64,000 bases of DNA from Lewinellaceae bacterium. Its GTDB lineage: Bacteria > Bacteroidota > Bacteroidia > Chitinophagales > Saprospiraceae. The translations under genes were made by a program, and so were the position numbers. Positions 24,541 through 34,768 of the stretch are shown piece by piece; the stretch's first letter is position 1; the number at the start of each line of letters is the position of its first letter. The stretch is taken from the NCBI GenBank assembly GCA_020636095.1, contig JACJYN010000003.1, forward strand, positions 620,001-684,000. The letters run 5' to 3'. The notes under the pieces are model-generated. The model worked only from the letters and a program-made list of their open reading frames with translations. It ran no database searches and was not told the DNA's origin.

Positions 24541-24595
24541 AGATTTTCCAGATTTTTAAAATCTGGAAAATCTGGAAAATCTGGAAAATCCGGAT
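24541..24595. repeat. TCTGGAAAA palindrome with tandem copies
   Basis: AGATTTTCCAGAT (24541-24553) faces ATCTGGAAAATCT (24561-24573), followed by further TCTGGAAAA units to about 24595. The same hairpin recurs at 62576-62608. The rest of the 24493-24803 spacer has no visible gene. It lies after the YwqK-like gene start region and before the patatin gene, so it is not an obvious terminator for either. Confidence 0.6.
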
Positions 24596-24803
24596 GCTCT
24601 AATAACGCAATTTCTGTGTCCAGATTATGGCATTGGCTATCCCGGTTTTGACGAGGCGGCGACCTTTTGGGGGGACGGGGATGATTCCAGGCAACGAAAC
24701 CTACCTCTGGTTACGTTCTATTAGCACACAAAAGATTACCCACCACAACTGATTATTTTCATTTCAGTAGCTTCTTCCCCAGGAAAGGCCTAATTTATAC
24801 CGT

Positions 24804-27092
24804 ATGATGAAGCGATGGTTCCACAATATCTATTACTCCTTTCCGGTGCAGCTCCTGATCGTGCACCTGCGCAGCAATCATCTGTTGATCGGGACGTGGA
24901 TTCTCTTTGCGATTCTGCTGTCGGGCTTCCTGGGCCGAAAATATGGCTTCCAGTATCTCTTTCTCGACCCGGAGTATTTGGGGCAGGTCAACTTCTGGAG
25001 CTTTTTCTTTGTGGGCATGGCCTTTGGCAGCTTTTTCATGAGCTGGAACCTGACCATCTACCTGCTCACCTCCCACTATTTTCCTTTTCTTGCCTCCCTG
25101 TCTCGTCCTTTCACCAAGTTTGTGATCAACAACATGGTGCTGCCGCTGAGCTTCTTTCTCTTTTATATGGTTTTCGTCATTCACTTTCAGCGCTATTACG
25201 AAGCCCTGGGCTTCGGGGTGATCTTGATGAACTGCCTGGGCTTTATCATCGGCGGCCTTACCCTGGTGCTGAGTTACTCCCTTTATTTTCAATTCACCAA
25301 CCGGGATATATCCTATTATGAAAAGAGCGGCGCCAAGTCTCCCGACCTCAGCAAGAGTTTCGCGCCCGGCCGACGGCATGTCGACCTGGAGTACATCAAA
25401 CTGGATACCTCCCGCTGGAAGGTGGCCACTTACCTGTCGGAGTCGCTCACTCCGCGCCTGGTGCGAAGTGTGGCACACTACGACAGCAGCCTCTTGATGA
25501 GCATTTTCAAGCAAAACCATCTCAATGCGCTCATCCTTCAGTTGTTGAGTATGATGGTGCTGCTGTCCCTGGGGTACCTCATCGATTATCCGCCCTTCAG
25601 AATACCCGCCGGCGCCAGCCTTTTCATTTTGGGCAGTTTACTGACAGCCATCATCGGCGCCGTCACTTATTGGTTCAATGAGTGGCGGGTCACAGTGATC
25701 CTCCTGGGCCTGCTGGTTTTCAATTACATCACCCGTTCCGAGGCGTTCAATCATCAGAACAGGGCTTATGGGATGGACTACCAGGCGCCCCCGGCTGCCT
25801 ATACGATAGAAAAGATACAGGGTGTATGTGGCTCCCCGGTGATCGAAGAGGATAAGGCTACTACCATTGCCATTCTCAACCGTTGGCGTAACAAGGTGGC
25901 CCCCGGGCGTTCCCCCTTGCCCAAAATGGTGGTGCTGTCCGTCAGTGGCGGCGGCCTCAAGGCGGCGAGCTGGGCCATGCAGGTAGTGCAGGCCGCCGAC
26001 AGCCTGATGGAAGGACAGTTACTCCATCATACCGTATTGATAACCGGAGCTTCCGGAGGGATGCTGGGTATGGCCTACTTGCGGGAATTATCGCTGGAAA
26101 AGCAAAATGGAAAAGCCGTCCACTTGTACAGCCGGCGGCACATAGACAACATTACCAAAGACCTGCTCAATTCCGTCGCGTTCACCATCGTCTCCAATGA
26201 CCTGTTTTTGCCCTGGGCCACTTTTGAGACAGGAGGTTACACCTATCACAAAGACCGCGGATACATTTTCGAACAACAGCTCAATGAAAATACCGGATAC
26301 ATCCTGGATAAAACCATCGGGGATTACCGGCAGGCCGAACAGGCCGCCATTATCCCTATGCTTTTTATCACGCCCAGTATTGTAAATGACGCCCGGCGGC
26401 TGATCATCTCACCTCAGGGCGTTTCCTACATGATGGCGGCGCCGGTGGGGCAAAGCCACCCCAATACGGTGGAGGCCGACGCCGTCGATTTCGGCTGGAT
26501 GTTCAAGCAGCAAAACGCCGACAATTTGCGCTTCCTGACCGCCCTGCGCATGAATGCCACCTACCCCTACATCCTGCCCAACGTTCACCTGCCCAGCGAG
26601 CCGGGAGTCGAGATCATGGACGCCGGCTTTATTGACAATTATGGCATGATCTCCGCCACCCGCTTCATCCAGGTGTTCCAGGAGTGGATTCGGGAAAACA
26701 CCAGCGGCGTCGTGTTGCTTCAGATCAGCAGTTCTGAAAAATTAGAGCAAATAACGCCCAGCGGTGGGCAGGGCATCATCGAGTCCCTGATCAATCCCAT
26801 CGGCATCGCCGGAAAAATGCTGACCCGGCAGGAATTTGAGCACGACAACACCCTGGGCTTCATCTACGACATTCTGGGAAAAGATCACTTCAACGTCATC
26901 CGGTTCATGTACCGGCCTTCTCAATCCAACCAACTGGAGGCCTCTATTTCCTTCCACATCACCGAACGGGAAAAAGAAGACGTACTGAGCGCCATGCAGT
27001 TAGAGGAAAACCAGGCTAGCCTGCGACAGTTGATGCAGCTTATGGCCCCACCCACCAAACAAAATGCAGTCAATCGGCATTTGGATGAGTAG
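24804..27092 (+). CDS. Membrane-anchored patatin-like phospholipase
   Basis: A 762-residue protein with an N-terminal membrane half (about seven helices within residues 25-320) and a patatin domain from about 370. The oxyanion motif is VSGGGLKAASW, the nucleophile elbow is GASGG near residue 415 and the catalytic Asp is in DAGFIDNYG near 605. Together they form the Ser-Asp dyad of patatin lipases. The final region lacks known motifs. The fusion of a multi-helix membrane part with patatin suggests lipid remodelling at the inner membrane. Substrate unknown. Confidence 0.82.
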   Translation: MMKRWFHNIYYSFPVQLLIVHLRSNHLLIGTWILFAILLSGFLGRKYGFQYLFLDPEYLGQVNFWSFFFVGMAFGSFFMSWNLTIYLLTSHYFPFLASLSRPFTKFVINNMVLPLSFFLFYMVFVIHFQRYYEALGFGVILMNCLGFIIGGLTLVLSYSLYFQFTNRDISYYEKSGAKSPDLSKSFAPGRRHVDLEYIKLDTSRWKVATYLSESLTPRLVRSVAHYDSSLLMSIFKQNHLNALILQLLSMMVLLSLGYLIDYPPFRIPAGASLFILGSLLTAIIGAVTYWFNEWRVTVILLGLLVFNYITRSEAFNHQNRAYGMDYQAPPAAYTIEKIQGVCGSPVIEEDKATTIAILNRWRNKVAPGRSPLPKMVVLSVSGGGLKAASWAMQVVQAADSLMEGQLLHHTVLITGASGGMLGMAYLRELSLEKQNGKAVHLYSRRHIDNITKDLLNSVAFTIVSNDLFLPWATFETGGYTYHKDRGYIFEQQLNENTGYILDKTIGDYRQAEQAAIIPMLFITPSIVNDARRLIISPQGVSYMMAAPVGQSHPNTVEADAVDFGWMFKQQNADNLRFLTALRMNATYPYILPNVHLPSEPGVEIMDAGFIDNYGMISATRFIQVFQEWIRENTSGVVLLQISSSEKLEQITPSGGQGIIESLINPIGIAGKMLTRQEFEHDNTLGFIYDILGKDHFNVIRFMYRPSQSNQLEASISFHITEREKEDVLSAMQLEENQASLRQLMQLMAPPTKQNAVNRHLDE

Positions 27093-27102
27093 GTTTGTAA
27101 CT

Positions 27103-27135
27103 TTCGGTATTCGGTATTCGGTATTCGGTATTCGG
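27103..27135. repeat. TTCGGTA tandem repeat
   Basis: About four and a half 7-bp units of TTCGGTA in tandem follow the patatin gene. Single or double copies occur at about 23696 (reverse) and 39893. Confidence 0.7.
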
Positions 27136-27238
27136 AAGGCGAACCTGCGAATTGCGAACTTCGGGATTCAGCCCCAGGGTTCACTTGTGGGCAACCGGGC
27201 AGAATTTGTCGTTTGAACATCCAATAAAGAAAGGTAAA

Positions 27239-27886
27239 ATGAAAAAAATAAGCAGTGAAGTAATAGGCCGGTCAATGACGTATGATGCCTACCGCCAGCT
27301 GACGGATGAATTGCTGGCCCAGGGTAAAACCACCGGTGAGAACCATAGCGAAGCGATGATCCACTATACGCAACTCAACGTGGCCCGCATGAATCGCCTG
27401 GACAAGACCACCCGCTTGCTGGAGGCTACCCGGGAGCAACTCCAACATGTCAACCGGCCGATGATCTGGCTTACCCTCACCGAAGCCTGGTGTGGCGACG
27501 CAGCGCAGATCATCCCGGTACTGCAAAAAATAGCCGAGGCCAGTGAGCTTGTCGAACTGCGCCTCATCCTTCGCGACGAACACCCGGAAATCATGAACGC
27601 CTTCCTGACTAACGGAGGCCGCTCCATTCCCAAGGTGATCCTGCTGGATGCCCAAACGCTGGACGTGCTGGGCTCCTGGGGGCCGCGCCCGGCGGTGGTG
27701 CAGGAAATGGTGATGGCGGCTAGGGCCGACATGGAAGCCCTGACGGATAAAGAGGCGAAGAAAGAGCGCTACCAGGAACTAACCGCAGCAGCGCAGAAGT
27801 GGTATGCGAAAGACAAAACGCAGAGTATCCAGGAGGAGTTTTTAAAGGCGGTGAAGGAAAGCCTGGGTGTCAGGGCTGAGGTTTAA
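27239..27886 (+). CDS. Thioredoxin-family protein with single active-site Cys
   Basis: A 215-residue cytosolic protein, started at ATG 27239 (MKKISSEVIGRSMTYDAYRQL); the upstream extension is repeat-derived. The thioredoxin-like core shows WLTLTEAWCGDAAQIIPVLQKIAE, where WCGDA replaces the usual WCxxC, so only one Cys remains, and a cis-Pro in GRSIPKVILLD. Such proteins are common in Bacteroidota with no assigned role. A monothiol reductase or binding function is possible. Confidence 0.7.
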   Translation: MKKISSEVIGRSMTYDAYRQLTDELLAQGKTTGENHSEAMIHYTQLNVARMNRLDKTTRLLEATREQLQHVNRPMIWLTLTEAWCGDAAQIIPVLQKIAEASELVELRLILRDEHPEIMNAFLTNGGRSIPKVILLDAQTLDVLGSWGPRPAVVQEMVMAARADMEALTDKEAKKERYQELTAAAQKWYAKDKTQSIQEEFLKAVKESLGVRAEV

Positions 27887-27901
27887 CTGGATTGATTGGG
27901 T

Positions 27902-28252
27902 TGATATTGGTGTATGTGTTTAGCGCTTAAAACCAGTAGGAAGGCTGGAGCGCGGACCCTGTGGAATTTGCTGAGCAACTATTCCACAGGGCGGACCTCC
28001 AGAGCCTGCCCCGATCTTTTCGGGGTCCGCGTCAATGAGGCCAGATCAAGCTCCTGTCTAGGGGTTGTGTAAAAAGGTATTTTGATGATTTTCACTCCGA
28101 ATTAAATTTTGCCGGCCGCTTCAAGTCTGAGCGCAATAGAAAATTGCACCCCGACAAATCGCCCGGCCACACAACATAAGTTGGAGCTATTTTTCGACAA
28201 TTACCTTTTTACACAACCCCCTCCAAATAGCGCTAAACACATACTGATATTG
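27902..28252. mobile_element. Nested palindromic MITE-like element
   Basis: An outer 16-bp perfect inverted repeat GTATGTGTTTAGCGCT (27912-27927) matches AGCGCTAAACACATAC (28229-28244). It is bracketed by direct 8-bp copies of TGATATTG (27902-27909 and 28245-28252), a candidate target duplication with a 2-nt gap on the left. Inside, a second 19-bp inverted repeat, GGGGTTGTGTAAAAAGGTA (28061-28079) with its complement (28202-28220), frames a 160-bp unit. A hairpin CCCTGTGGAAT/ATTCCACAGGG (27957-27991) and CCCCGATCTTTTCGGGG also lie within. No gene is inside. Confidence 0.6.
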
Positions 28253-28279
28253 AAATCAACCTATTTAACCTATCAACCC

Positions 28280-29410
28280 TTATCGCTCATAGTAGATCCG
28301 ATAGATCGCATCCGCAAAATCATCGGACACCAGCATGGAACCATCTGGCAGGAATTCCAGGTCGACGGGGCGGCCCCATACGTCGCCCTTGTCGAGCCAG
28401 CCCTCGGCGAAGGGTTCGTAACTCACCGCCCGGTTGCCTTCCAGTTTAACCATCATGATGCGATAGCCGATTTTCTTGCTGCGGTTCCAGGAGCCATGTT
28501 CGGCGATGAACAAACGGCCCTGGTATTCTTCAGGAAACTGTTGGCTGGTGTAAAACTCAACCCCTAGCGGCGCCACATGAGGCCCCAACTTCTGTGCCGG
28601 CGGCGTAAACTCATCGCAGGAACGCTTATCACCAAATTCCGGGTCTGGCAAGTCTCCCTGGTGGCAATAGGGGTAGCCGAAGTGCATACCATCCTGAGGC
28701 GCGTGGTTGAGTTCGCAGGCGGGCTCGTCGTCGTTCAGCCAGTCGCGGCCGTTGTCGGTAAACCACAGTTCGCCGGTTTGCGGATGCCAGGTGAAGCCCA
28801 CGGTGTTGCGGATGCCTCTTTGCACGATCTCCATGCCCGTGCCGTCCGGGTTGAGGCGGGTGATGGAGGCGAAAACCTCGTCATCCGATTCACAAATATT
28901 GCAGGGGGCGCCCACCGGCACGTATAACTTGCCGTCGGGGCCGAAGGAGATAAACTTCCAGCCGTGATGAGTCTCGGTGGGGTAGTTGTCGAATATGACA
29001 ACCGGTTCGGGCGGGGTAGCCAGGTTGGCCTCGATGTTCTCAAACCTCAGGATGCGGCTCACTTCAGCCACATACAAATCGCCATCCCGAAAAGCGACGC
29101 CGTTGGGCATCTTCAGGCCTTTGGCAATGGTATAAGTGGTATCGGCGCGAAAGTCTCCGTCTTCATCTTTCAAGGCGTACACCTTGCCCTCTCCCCGGGT
29201 GCCGACAAACAGTGTGCCGTTGGGGGATAACTCCAGGGAGCGGGCATTTTTCAACCCTTCCGCAAAGACTTCGATTTTGAAGCCTTGGGGCAGGCGGATT
29301 TTTCCCAGCGGCAGGTCGGACGGTTCAAATACCTTTACCGGAGGATTGACCCTTCCGCAGGTGGAAATCAAAAAAAAAGAAAAGAGGAAAAGGATAACGG
29401 ATAGTCTCAT
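28280..29410 (-). CDS. Sorbosone-dehydrogenase-like PQQ-type beta-propeller lipoprotein
   Basis: A 376-residue lipoprotein (Cys18, LISTC) with a six-bladed propeller of the soluble glucose/sorbosone dehydrogenase class. Motifs include LPQGFKIEVFAEGLKNARSLELSPNG, VGAPCNICESDD, RGIRNTVGFTWHPQTGELWFTDNGRDWLNDD and IAEHGSWNRSKKIGYRIM. Family members oxidise sugars or alcohols with PQQ, but many Bacteroidota copies have no proven substrate. No PQQ synthesis genes are in the window. It stands alone. Confidence 0.78.
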   Translation of the reverse strand: MRLSVILFLFSFFLISTCGRVNPPVKVFEPSDLPLGKIRLPQGFKIEVFAEGLKNARSLELSPNGTLFVGTRGEGKVYALKDEDGDFRADTTYTIAKGLKMPNGVAFRDGDLYVAEVSRILRFENIEANLATPPEPVVIFDNYPTETHHGWKFISFGPDGKLYVPVGAPCNICESDDEVFASITRLNPDGTGMEIVQRGIRNTVGFTWHPQTGELWFTDNGRDWLNDDEPACELNHAPQDGMHFGYPYCHQGDLPDPEFGDKRSCDEFTPPAQKLGPHVAPLGVEFYTSQQFPEEYQGRLFIAEHGSWNRSKKIGYRIMMVKLEGNRAVSYEPFAEGWLDKGDVWGRPVDLEFLPDGSMLVSDDFADAIYRIYYER

Positions 29411-29476
29411 GATGTTTGTTTTCGATAGAACAGCGGGAATCGGCTATCGTTTTATTTTGCCCCGTTAAATTCTTCC

Positions 29477-30508
29477 CTACTCTCCCACATCCTTCACACA
29501 GCGAAAGCCCGTATGGTTGAAGCTGGAATCCTCACTGGATTTCATGCGCCGGGCCACGCGATAACCACTGCAGTAACTGTCGTTGCATAAAAAGGAACCG
29601 CCCCGCATACTGCGCTTGGGCACGAGCGGCTCCATGGGGTCCAGCGCTACTTCCGGCCCCTGAGGATTGGCAATTACGCGCTCGGACCGGGACAGGCTGT
29701 AAGCCTGATGGTGGTATTTATCGGCGCACCATTCCCAGACATTGCCGGCCATATCGTACAAACCATAGCCATTTGGCGGGAAGGATTTTACGGGAGCTGT
29801 TCCGAGGTATCCGTCTTCTCCGGTATTTTGGTACGGGAACAGCCCTTGATAAAAGTTGGCTTTTTTATAGGCCTCATCCGAAGGCTGGTTTCCCCAGGGA
29901 TATTTCGGGTCGTCCAGTCCACCCATCGCCGCCCATTCCCATTCCGCTTCAGTGGGGAGGCGCTTATCGGCCCAATGAGCATAGGCATTGGCGTCTTCCC
30001 AAGCGATGTGCACGACGGGGTGATCCATGCGGCCTTCGAGAGAACTACCCGGCCCTTCCGGTTGCCGCCAGTTTGCATTGGTTGTCCACGCCCACCATTG
30101 CGAGTAGTCCTGTAGATTAACCGGCGCTTGCGTCGGCTGAAATACCAAAGATCCCGGTTGCAGGACGGAATCGTCCGGCTTCGGGGTACCCGGCGGCAGT
30201 TGTTTCGCCATTTCTTCCCAGTCGACCGGCCGTTCGGCAACAGTCACATAGCCTGTCTGCTCCACAAATTCAGCAAACTGATAGTTGGCCACTTCGTGTT
30301 CATCCATCCAAAAGGCAGTAACCGCCACCTTTCGCCGGGGAAATTCGTCGGGGTCCGCCTGTTCAGACTTGCCTCCCATCAAAAATTCACCGGAGGGAAC
30401 GAAGGCCATCTCCGGAGGAGCGTTTTCGGTGGCGGCTGTACGGGTGGAATCACCGGCACACGAAAAAATAAAAAAGGGAACAGCTATTAATAAAATTAGA
30501 TTTTTCAT
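29477..30508 (-). CDS. Formylglycine-generating enzyme-like lipoprotein
   Basis: From ATG 30508 (MKNLILLIAVPFFIFSCAGD) this is a 343-residue lipoprotein (Cys17) with an FGE-sulfatase/SUMF1 domain. The core shows FVPSGEFLMGGKSEQADPDEFPRRKV, RLPTEAEWEWAAMGG and NVWEWCADKY. Unlike many gliding-type homologues it keeps the paired cysteines in RGGSFLCNDSYCSGYRVARR, equivalent to the copper-binding Cys pair of true FGE. Oxidation of a Cys to formylglycine in exported sulfatases is therefore possible, but no sulfatase gene is in the window. Confidence 0.78.
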   Translation of the reverse strand: MKNLILLIAVPFFIFSCAGDSTRTAATENAPPEMAFVPSGEFLMGGKSEQADPDEFPRRKVAVTAFWMDEHEVANYQFAEFVEQTGYVTVAERPVDWEEMAKQLPPGTPKPDDSVLQPGSLVFQPTQAPVNLQDYSQWWAWTTNANWRQPEGPGSSLEGRMDHPVVHIAWEDANAYAHWADKRLPTEAEWEWAAMGGLDDPKYPWGNQPSDEAYKKANFYQGLFPYQNTGEDGYLGTAPVKSFPPNGYGLYDMAGNVWEWCADKYHHQAYSLSRSERVIANPQGPEVALDPMEPLVPKRSMRGGSFLCNDSYCSGYRVARRMKSSEDSSFNHTGFRCVKDVGE

Positions 30509-30652
30509 TCCTTTGATTTTTTCCACTCAGCAATAGTACAAATATAAAAATGAGAAGCTTACTTCTACCGCTCCGGAATCGACGCATCCAGGTATAGCGG
30601 CCTCACCCAAAACTTTCCCCATCCAAAATTCTCTGCCCTCCCCAAAAACATC

Positions 30653-30660
30653 TAATTTTG
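30653..30660 (+). promoter_or_regulatory. -7 promoter element of thrS
   Basis: TAATTTTG fits TAnnTTTG and lies 64 nt upstream of the thrS start. No clear -33 TTG is seen. Confidence 0.3.
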
Positions 30661-30723
30661 CGGACTTTTTACGAACTATTTCTATTGCCCATTCGTAGGG
30701 AGCAATAGCAAAACTGCAAAACA

Positions 30724-32654
<1,931 letters not shown>

Positions 32655-32670
32655 CCCTGTCAGGCCCGGT

Positions 32671-32712
32671 AAAAAGTGTTGCGGCAGTTCAAGGATGGCC
32701 GCAACACTTTTT
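32671..32712 (+). terminator. Intrinsic terminator of thrS
   Basis: AAAAAGTGTTGCGGC (32671-32685) pairs perfectly with GCCGCAACACTTTTT (32698-32712) around a 12-nt loop, 16 nt after the stop. Confidence 0.9.
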
Positions 32713-32798
32713 TCCGGCGATAAACTCAACCAATCGCTGGATTTTGGAGTTTAGTATAAAAAACATGTTAAACTTTTTATAAAGTGTTAAGAAGGTAC

Positions 32799-32828
32799 TT
32801 GTATTGTTAAAATTATTCATGTATTTTG
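32799..32828 (+). promoter_or_regulatory. Promoter of the T9SS-tail protein gene
   Basis: TTG at 32799-32801 and TATTTTG at 32822-32828 are about 20 nt apart, close to the Bacteroidota pattern. It implies a leader of about 165 nt before 33000. Nothing else is recognised in the 32713-32999 spacer. Confidence 0.4.
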
Positions 32829-32999
32829 CTCGTGCATATACAATCCTGGTTCTTTGACAAACTTCGTGGTAGCAAGCACCCCAAAACCAGAAACACGGTT
32901 CTCGCTTATGTTTATGAGCGTTCCGCCGTTATTGCGCTTTTAAGCTGGCCCGCGAAATTTGTCAGATAAGGACAGTCCTTACTCAAAAACTCCGGTTAT

Positions 33000-33344
33000 A
33001 TGAAGCACACTTTACTCTTTCTGCTTTTGTTTGTGTTCAGCCTCTCCGTCGCCTATTCTCAAACGAGTTTTAGTGACCGCCTTTCCATCAAATCGTCGAA
33101 CAATAAAGAAAAGGTCGACCTGCAAATCTTCCCGAACCCTGCTGCCGATTACATCAGCGTTACCAAGAATGAAGTGGTGAAGCAGGTGACGGTATTCAAC
33201 CTCGTCGGCCGCCAGATGAAGAGCTTTGAAGCCATTGACGGTGAGAAGTACTATGTCGGCGACTTGCCCCGGGGCATGTACCTCGTGCAGTTACTCGGCC
33301 CGGATAGCCAGATCATCACCACACAGCGCGTCAATAAACGGTGA
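33000..33344 (+). CDS. Minimal T9SS sorting-tail protein
   Basis: A 114-residue protein made of a signal peptide (about 1-20, ending AYSQ), a short linker of about 20 residues and a type A T9SS C-terminal domain (VDLQIFPNPAADYISVTKNEVVKQVTVFNLVGRQM, GDLPRGMYLVQLLG, ITTQRVNKR). There is almost no cargo. It could be a remnant of a larger secreted protein or a real small exported protein. A promoter and a clean signal argue that it is expressed. Confidence 0.75.
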   Translation: MKHTLLFLLLFVFSLSVAYSQTSFSDRLSIKSSNNKEKVDLQIFPNPAADYISVTKNEVVKQVTVFNLVGRQMKSFEAIDGEKYYVGDLPRGMYLVQLLGPDSQIITTQRVNKR

Positions 33345-33364
33345 CAGAGGTATCAATGCCCTTT

Positions 33365-34300
33365 TTACTTTTCGTAATAATTGGCAAAAAAGGTGGGTAG
33401 GTGCCTCAGCGCCGCCAACTCCTTATACATAGTCCTGGCTTCATTAGCCGGATACCCGAAGTAAGCTTTTCCTGCCTCCAGGCTTTTGGATACGCCAGAT
33501 TTGGCGTGCACCATTACTTTGTCTCCTATCTCTACATTGTGTGAAATACCTGCCTGCCCGTAGATAATGACGTCGCTGCCGATCACGGTATTGCCTCCTA
33601 TTCCCACCTGAGCGGCAAAGAGGCAGTTTTTCCCCACCACTACATCGTGGCCGATGTGTACCTGGCAATCAATCTTGGTGCCGGCGCCGATAATGGTATC
33701 CCCGGAAACTCCTTTGTTGATGGTGCAACCGGCGCCGATCTGTACATTATCCTCAATGACCACCCGCCCGCCGGAACGCCAGTGTTGGTATCCTTCCTCG
33801 GTGCGTTTGAAGTAAAACGCATCGGTGCCGATGGCCGAGCCGGATTGGATTACCACATTCTCGCCAATGATGACATGCTCGGCGATCGTCACATTGGCCT
33901 GTATGTAAGTGTTGGCGCCAACTTTGACATGAGGGCCGATGACCACATTGGGTTCGATGATGGCGCTGGGGTGAATCTCGGCCGTATCGCTGATGGCCCT
34001 GGTAAGAGGCTGAAAGGGCCGGTGTTCCAGCACAATGCCATTGTATGCTTCGAAAGGGTCGTCACACAATAAAAGGGCCTTGCCTTTCGGGCATTTTGCC
34101 TTCTCGTTGAGAATGATGATGGAAGCATCCGATTTGAGAGACTTATCGAAGTACTTCTTCACATCCACGAAGGTGATGTCTCCTTTGCGCACCTGGTGGA
34201 TTTCGTTGATGCCGGTGGCGAGCAGGCTGTCATCTCCGATGATCCGGGCGCCGATCTTTTCGGCAATTTCCTTGACAGGGATGGGGTTTGAGAACTGCAT
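33365..34300 (-). CDS. lpxD: UDP-3-O-acylglucosamine N-acyltransferase LpxD-like
   Basis: A 311-residue acyltransferase with the LpxD N-terminal uridine-binding domain (about 1-95) and a left-handed beta-helix of hexapeptide repeats (IEPNVVIGPHVKVGANTYIQANVTIAEHVIIGENV). The likely catalytic His is in CQVHIGHDVVVGKN. The family adds the N-linked hydroxyacyl chain in lipid A synthesis. The second half has INKGVSGDTIIGAGTKID where the canonical enzyme has a similar TIDRG block. No lpxA/lpxC is adjacent, so it could be a second, specialised LpxD-type paralogue, as occurs in Bacteroidota. Confidence 0.8.
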   Translation of the reverse strand: MQFSNPIPVKEIAEKIGARIIGDDSLLATGINEIHQVRKGDITFVDVKKYFDKSLKSDASIIILNEKAKCPKGKALLLCDDPFEAYNGIVLEHRPFQPLTRAISDTAEIHPSAIIEPNVVIGPHVKVGANTYIQANVTIAEHVIIGENVVIQSGSAIGTDAFYFKRTEEGYQHWRSGGRVVIEDNVQIGAGCTINKGVSGDTIIGAGTKIDCQVHIGHDVVVGKNCLFAAQVGIGGNTVIGSDVIIYGQAGISHNVEIGDKVMVHAKSGVSKSLEAGKAYFGYPANEARTMYKELAALRHLPTFFANYYEK

Positions 34301-34432
34301 GCTGAATTATTTTTGATCGTTGGCCTCAAAGGTAGAGCTTTAGGGCGTTTCCCGAAATAAAAAGGCACTTGAAGTTAGCGTGTAACTTGAAGTTACGCCC
34401 TAACTTGCCCGCTGAAGTAATCCAAATCGTTC

Positions 34433-34648
34433 ATGCCGGTAGGAATCGTCCAGTTTTTTTTAGAACAGAAAGGGTATGGTTACATCCGCGTGCCCGAAAC
34501 CCGGGAGGAGTTCTTCGTGCACCGGCGCCATTTGAAAGCGCCGGTGAAGCGGGGGGATCAGGTGCGCTTTGTTATCCAGGAGGATCAACAGGGGTTGTAT
34601 GCGGCGGAGGTGGAGCGTATCAAAGAAGCGGATCAGGCAGAAAAATAA
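34433..34648 (+). CDS. Cold-shock-domain protein
   Basis: A 71-residue single-domain protein. The RNA-binding motifs are visible: KGYGYIRV (RNP1) and EEFFVHRRHL (RNP2), with the expected five-strand spacing and a charged tail (ERIKEADQAEK). It binds single-stranded RNA or DNA and probably acts as an RNA chaperone. It is divergent from lpxD. FVHRR departs slightly from the usual FVHxS, so it belongs to a divergent CSD group. Confidence 0.75.
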   Translation: MPVGIVQFFLEQKGYGYIRVPETREEFFVHRRHLKAPVKRGDQVRFVIQEDQQGLYAAEVERIKEADQAEK

Positions 34649-34755
34649 GCATTCAACTCTTGTAGCGTATCCTGGTTGGCGGGAATACCCCGAATGAGCT
34701 TACCCTTTTCCAATACCAGCAGGTTGGATCATTTTTGAAATTCGGGATGACTCAT
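34634..34755 (-). pseudogene. Possible thioredoxin-like tail with internal stop
   Basis: On the minus strand ATG 34755 gives MSHPEFQK, then TGA, then an open frame SNLLVLEKGKLIRGIPANQDTLQELNAYF to a stop at 34634, overlapping the cold-shock gene end. The second part resembles the last strand-helix of thioredoxin-like proteins (LLVLEKGKLIRGIPA). It may be a decayed fragment. Support is only this short resemblance. Confidence 0.3.
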
Positions 34756-34768
34756 GTTTTTTTATTTC

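Noticed and set aside
24541..24595. Possible CRISPR-like array of TCTGGAAAA units
   Set aside because: Units are 9 bp, directly adjacent, without spacers and no cas genes are present. It is a simple repeat around a hairpin.
24795..25520. 241-residue reverse-strand open frame
   Set aside because: It is fully antisense to the membrane half of the patatin gene, and its composition (His/Gln-rich) is that of an antisense read.
27103..27135. Phase-variable promoter repeat
   Set aside because: The TTCGGTA tandem lies between two same-strand genes, but no promoter element spans it and its unit recurs in unrelated spacers.
34732..34755. MSHPEFQK resembling a Strep-type affinity tag, suggesting vector sequence
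   Set aside because: It is not the real tag sequence and the surrounding DNA is ordinary genomic spacer; coincidence.
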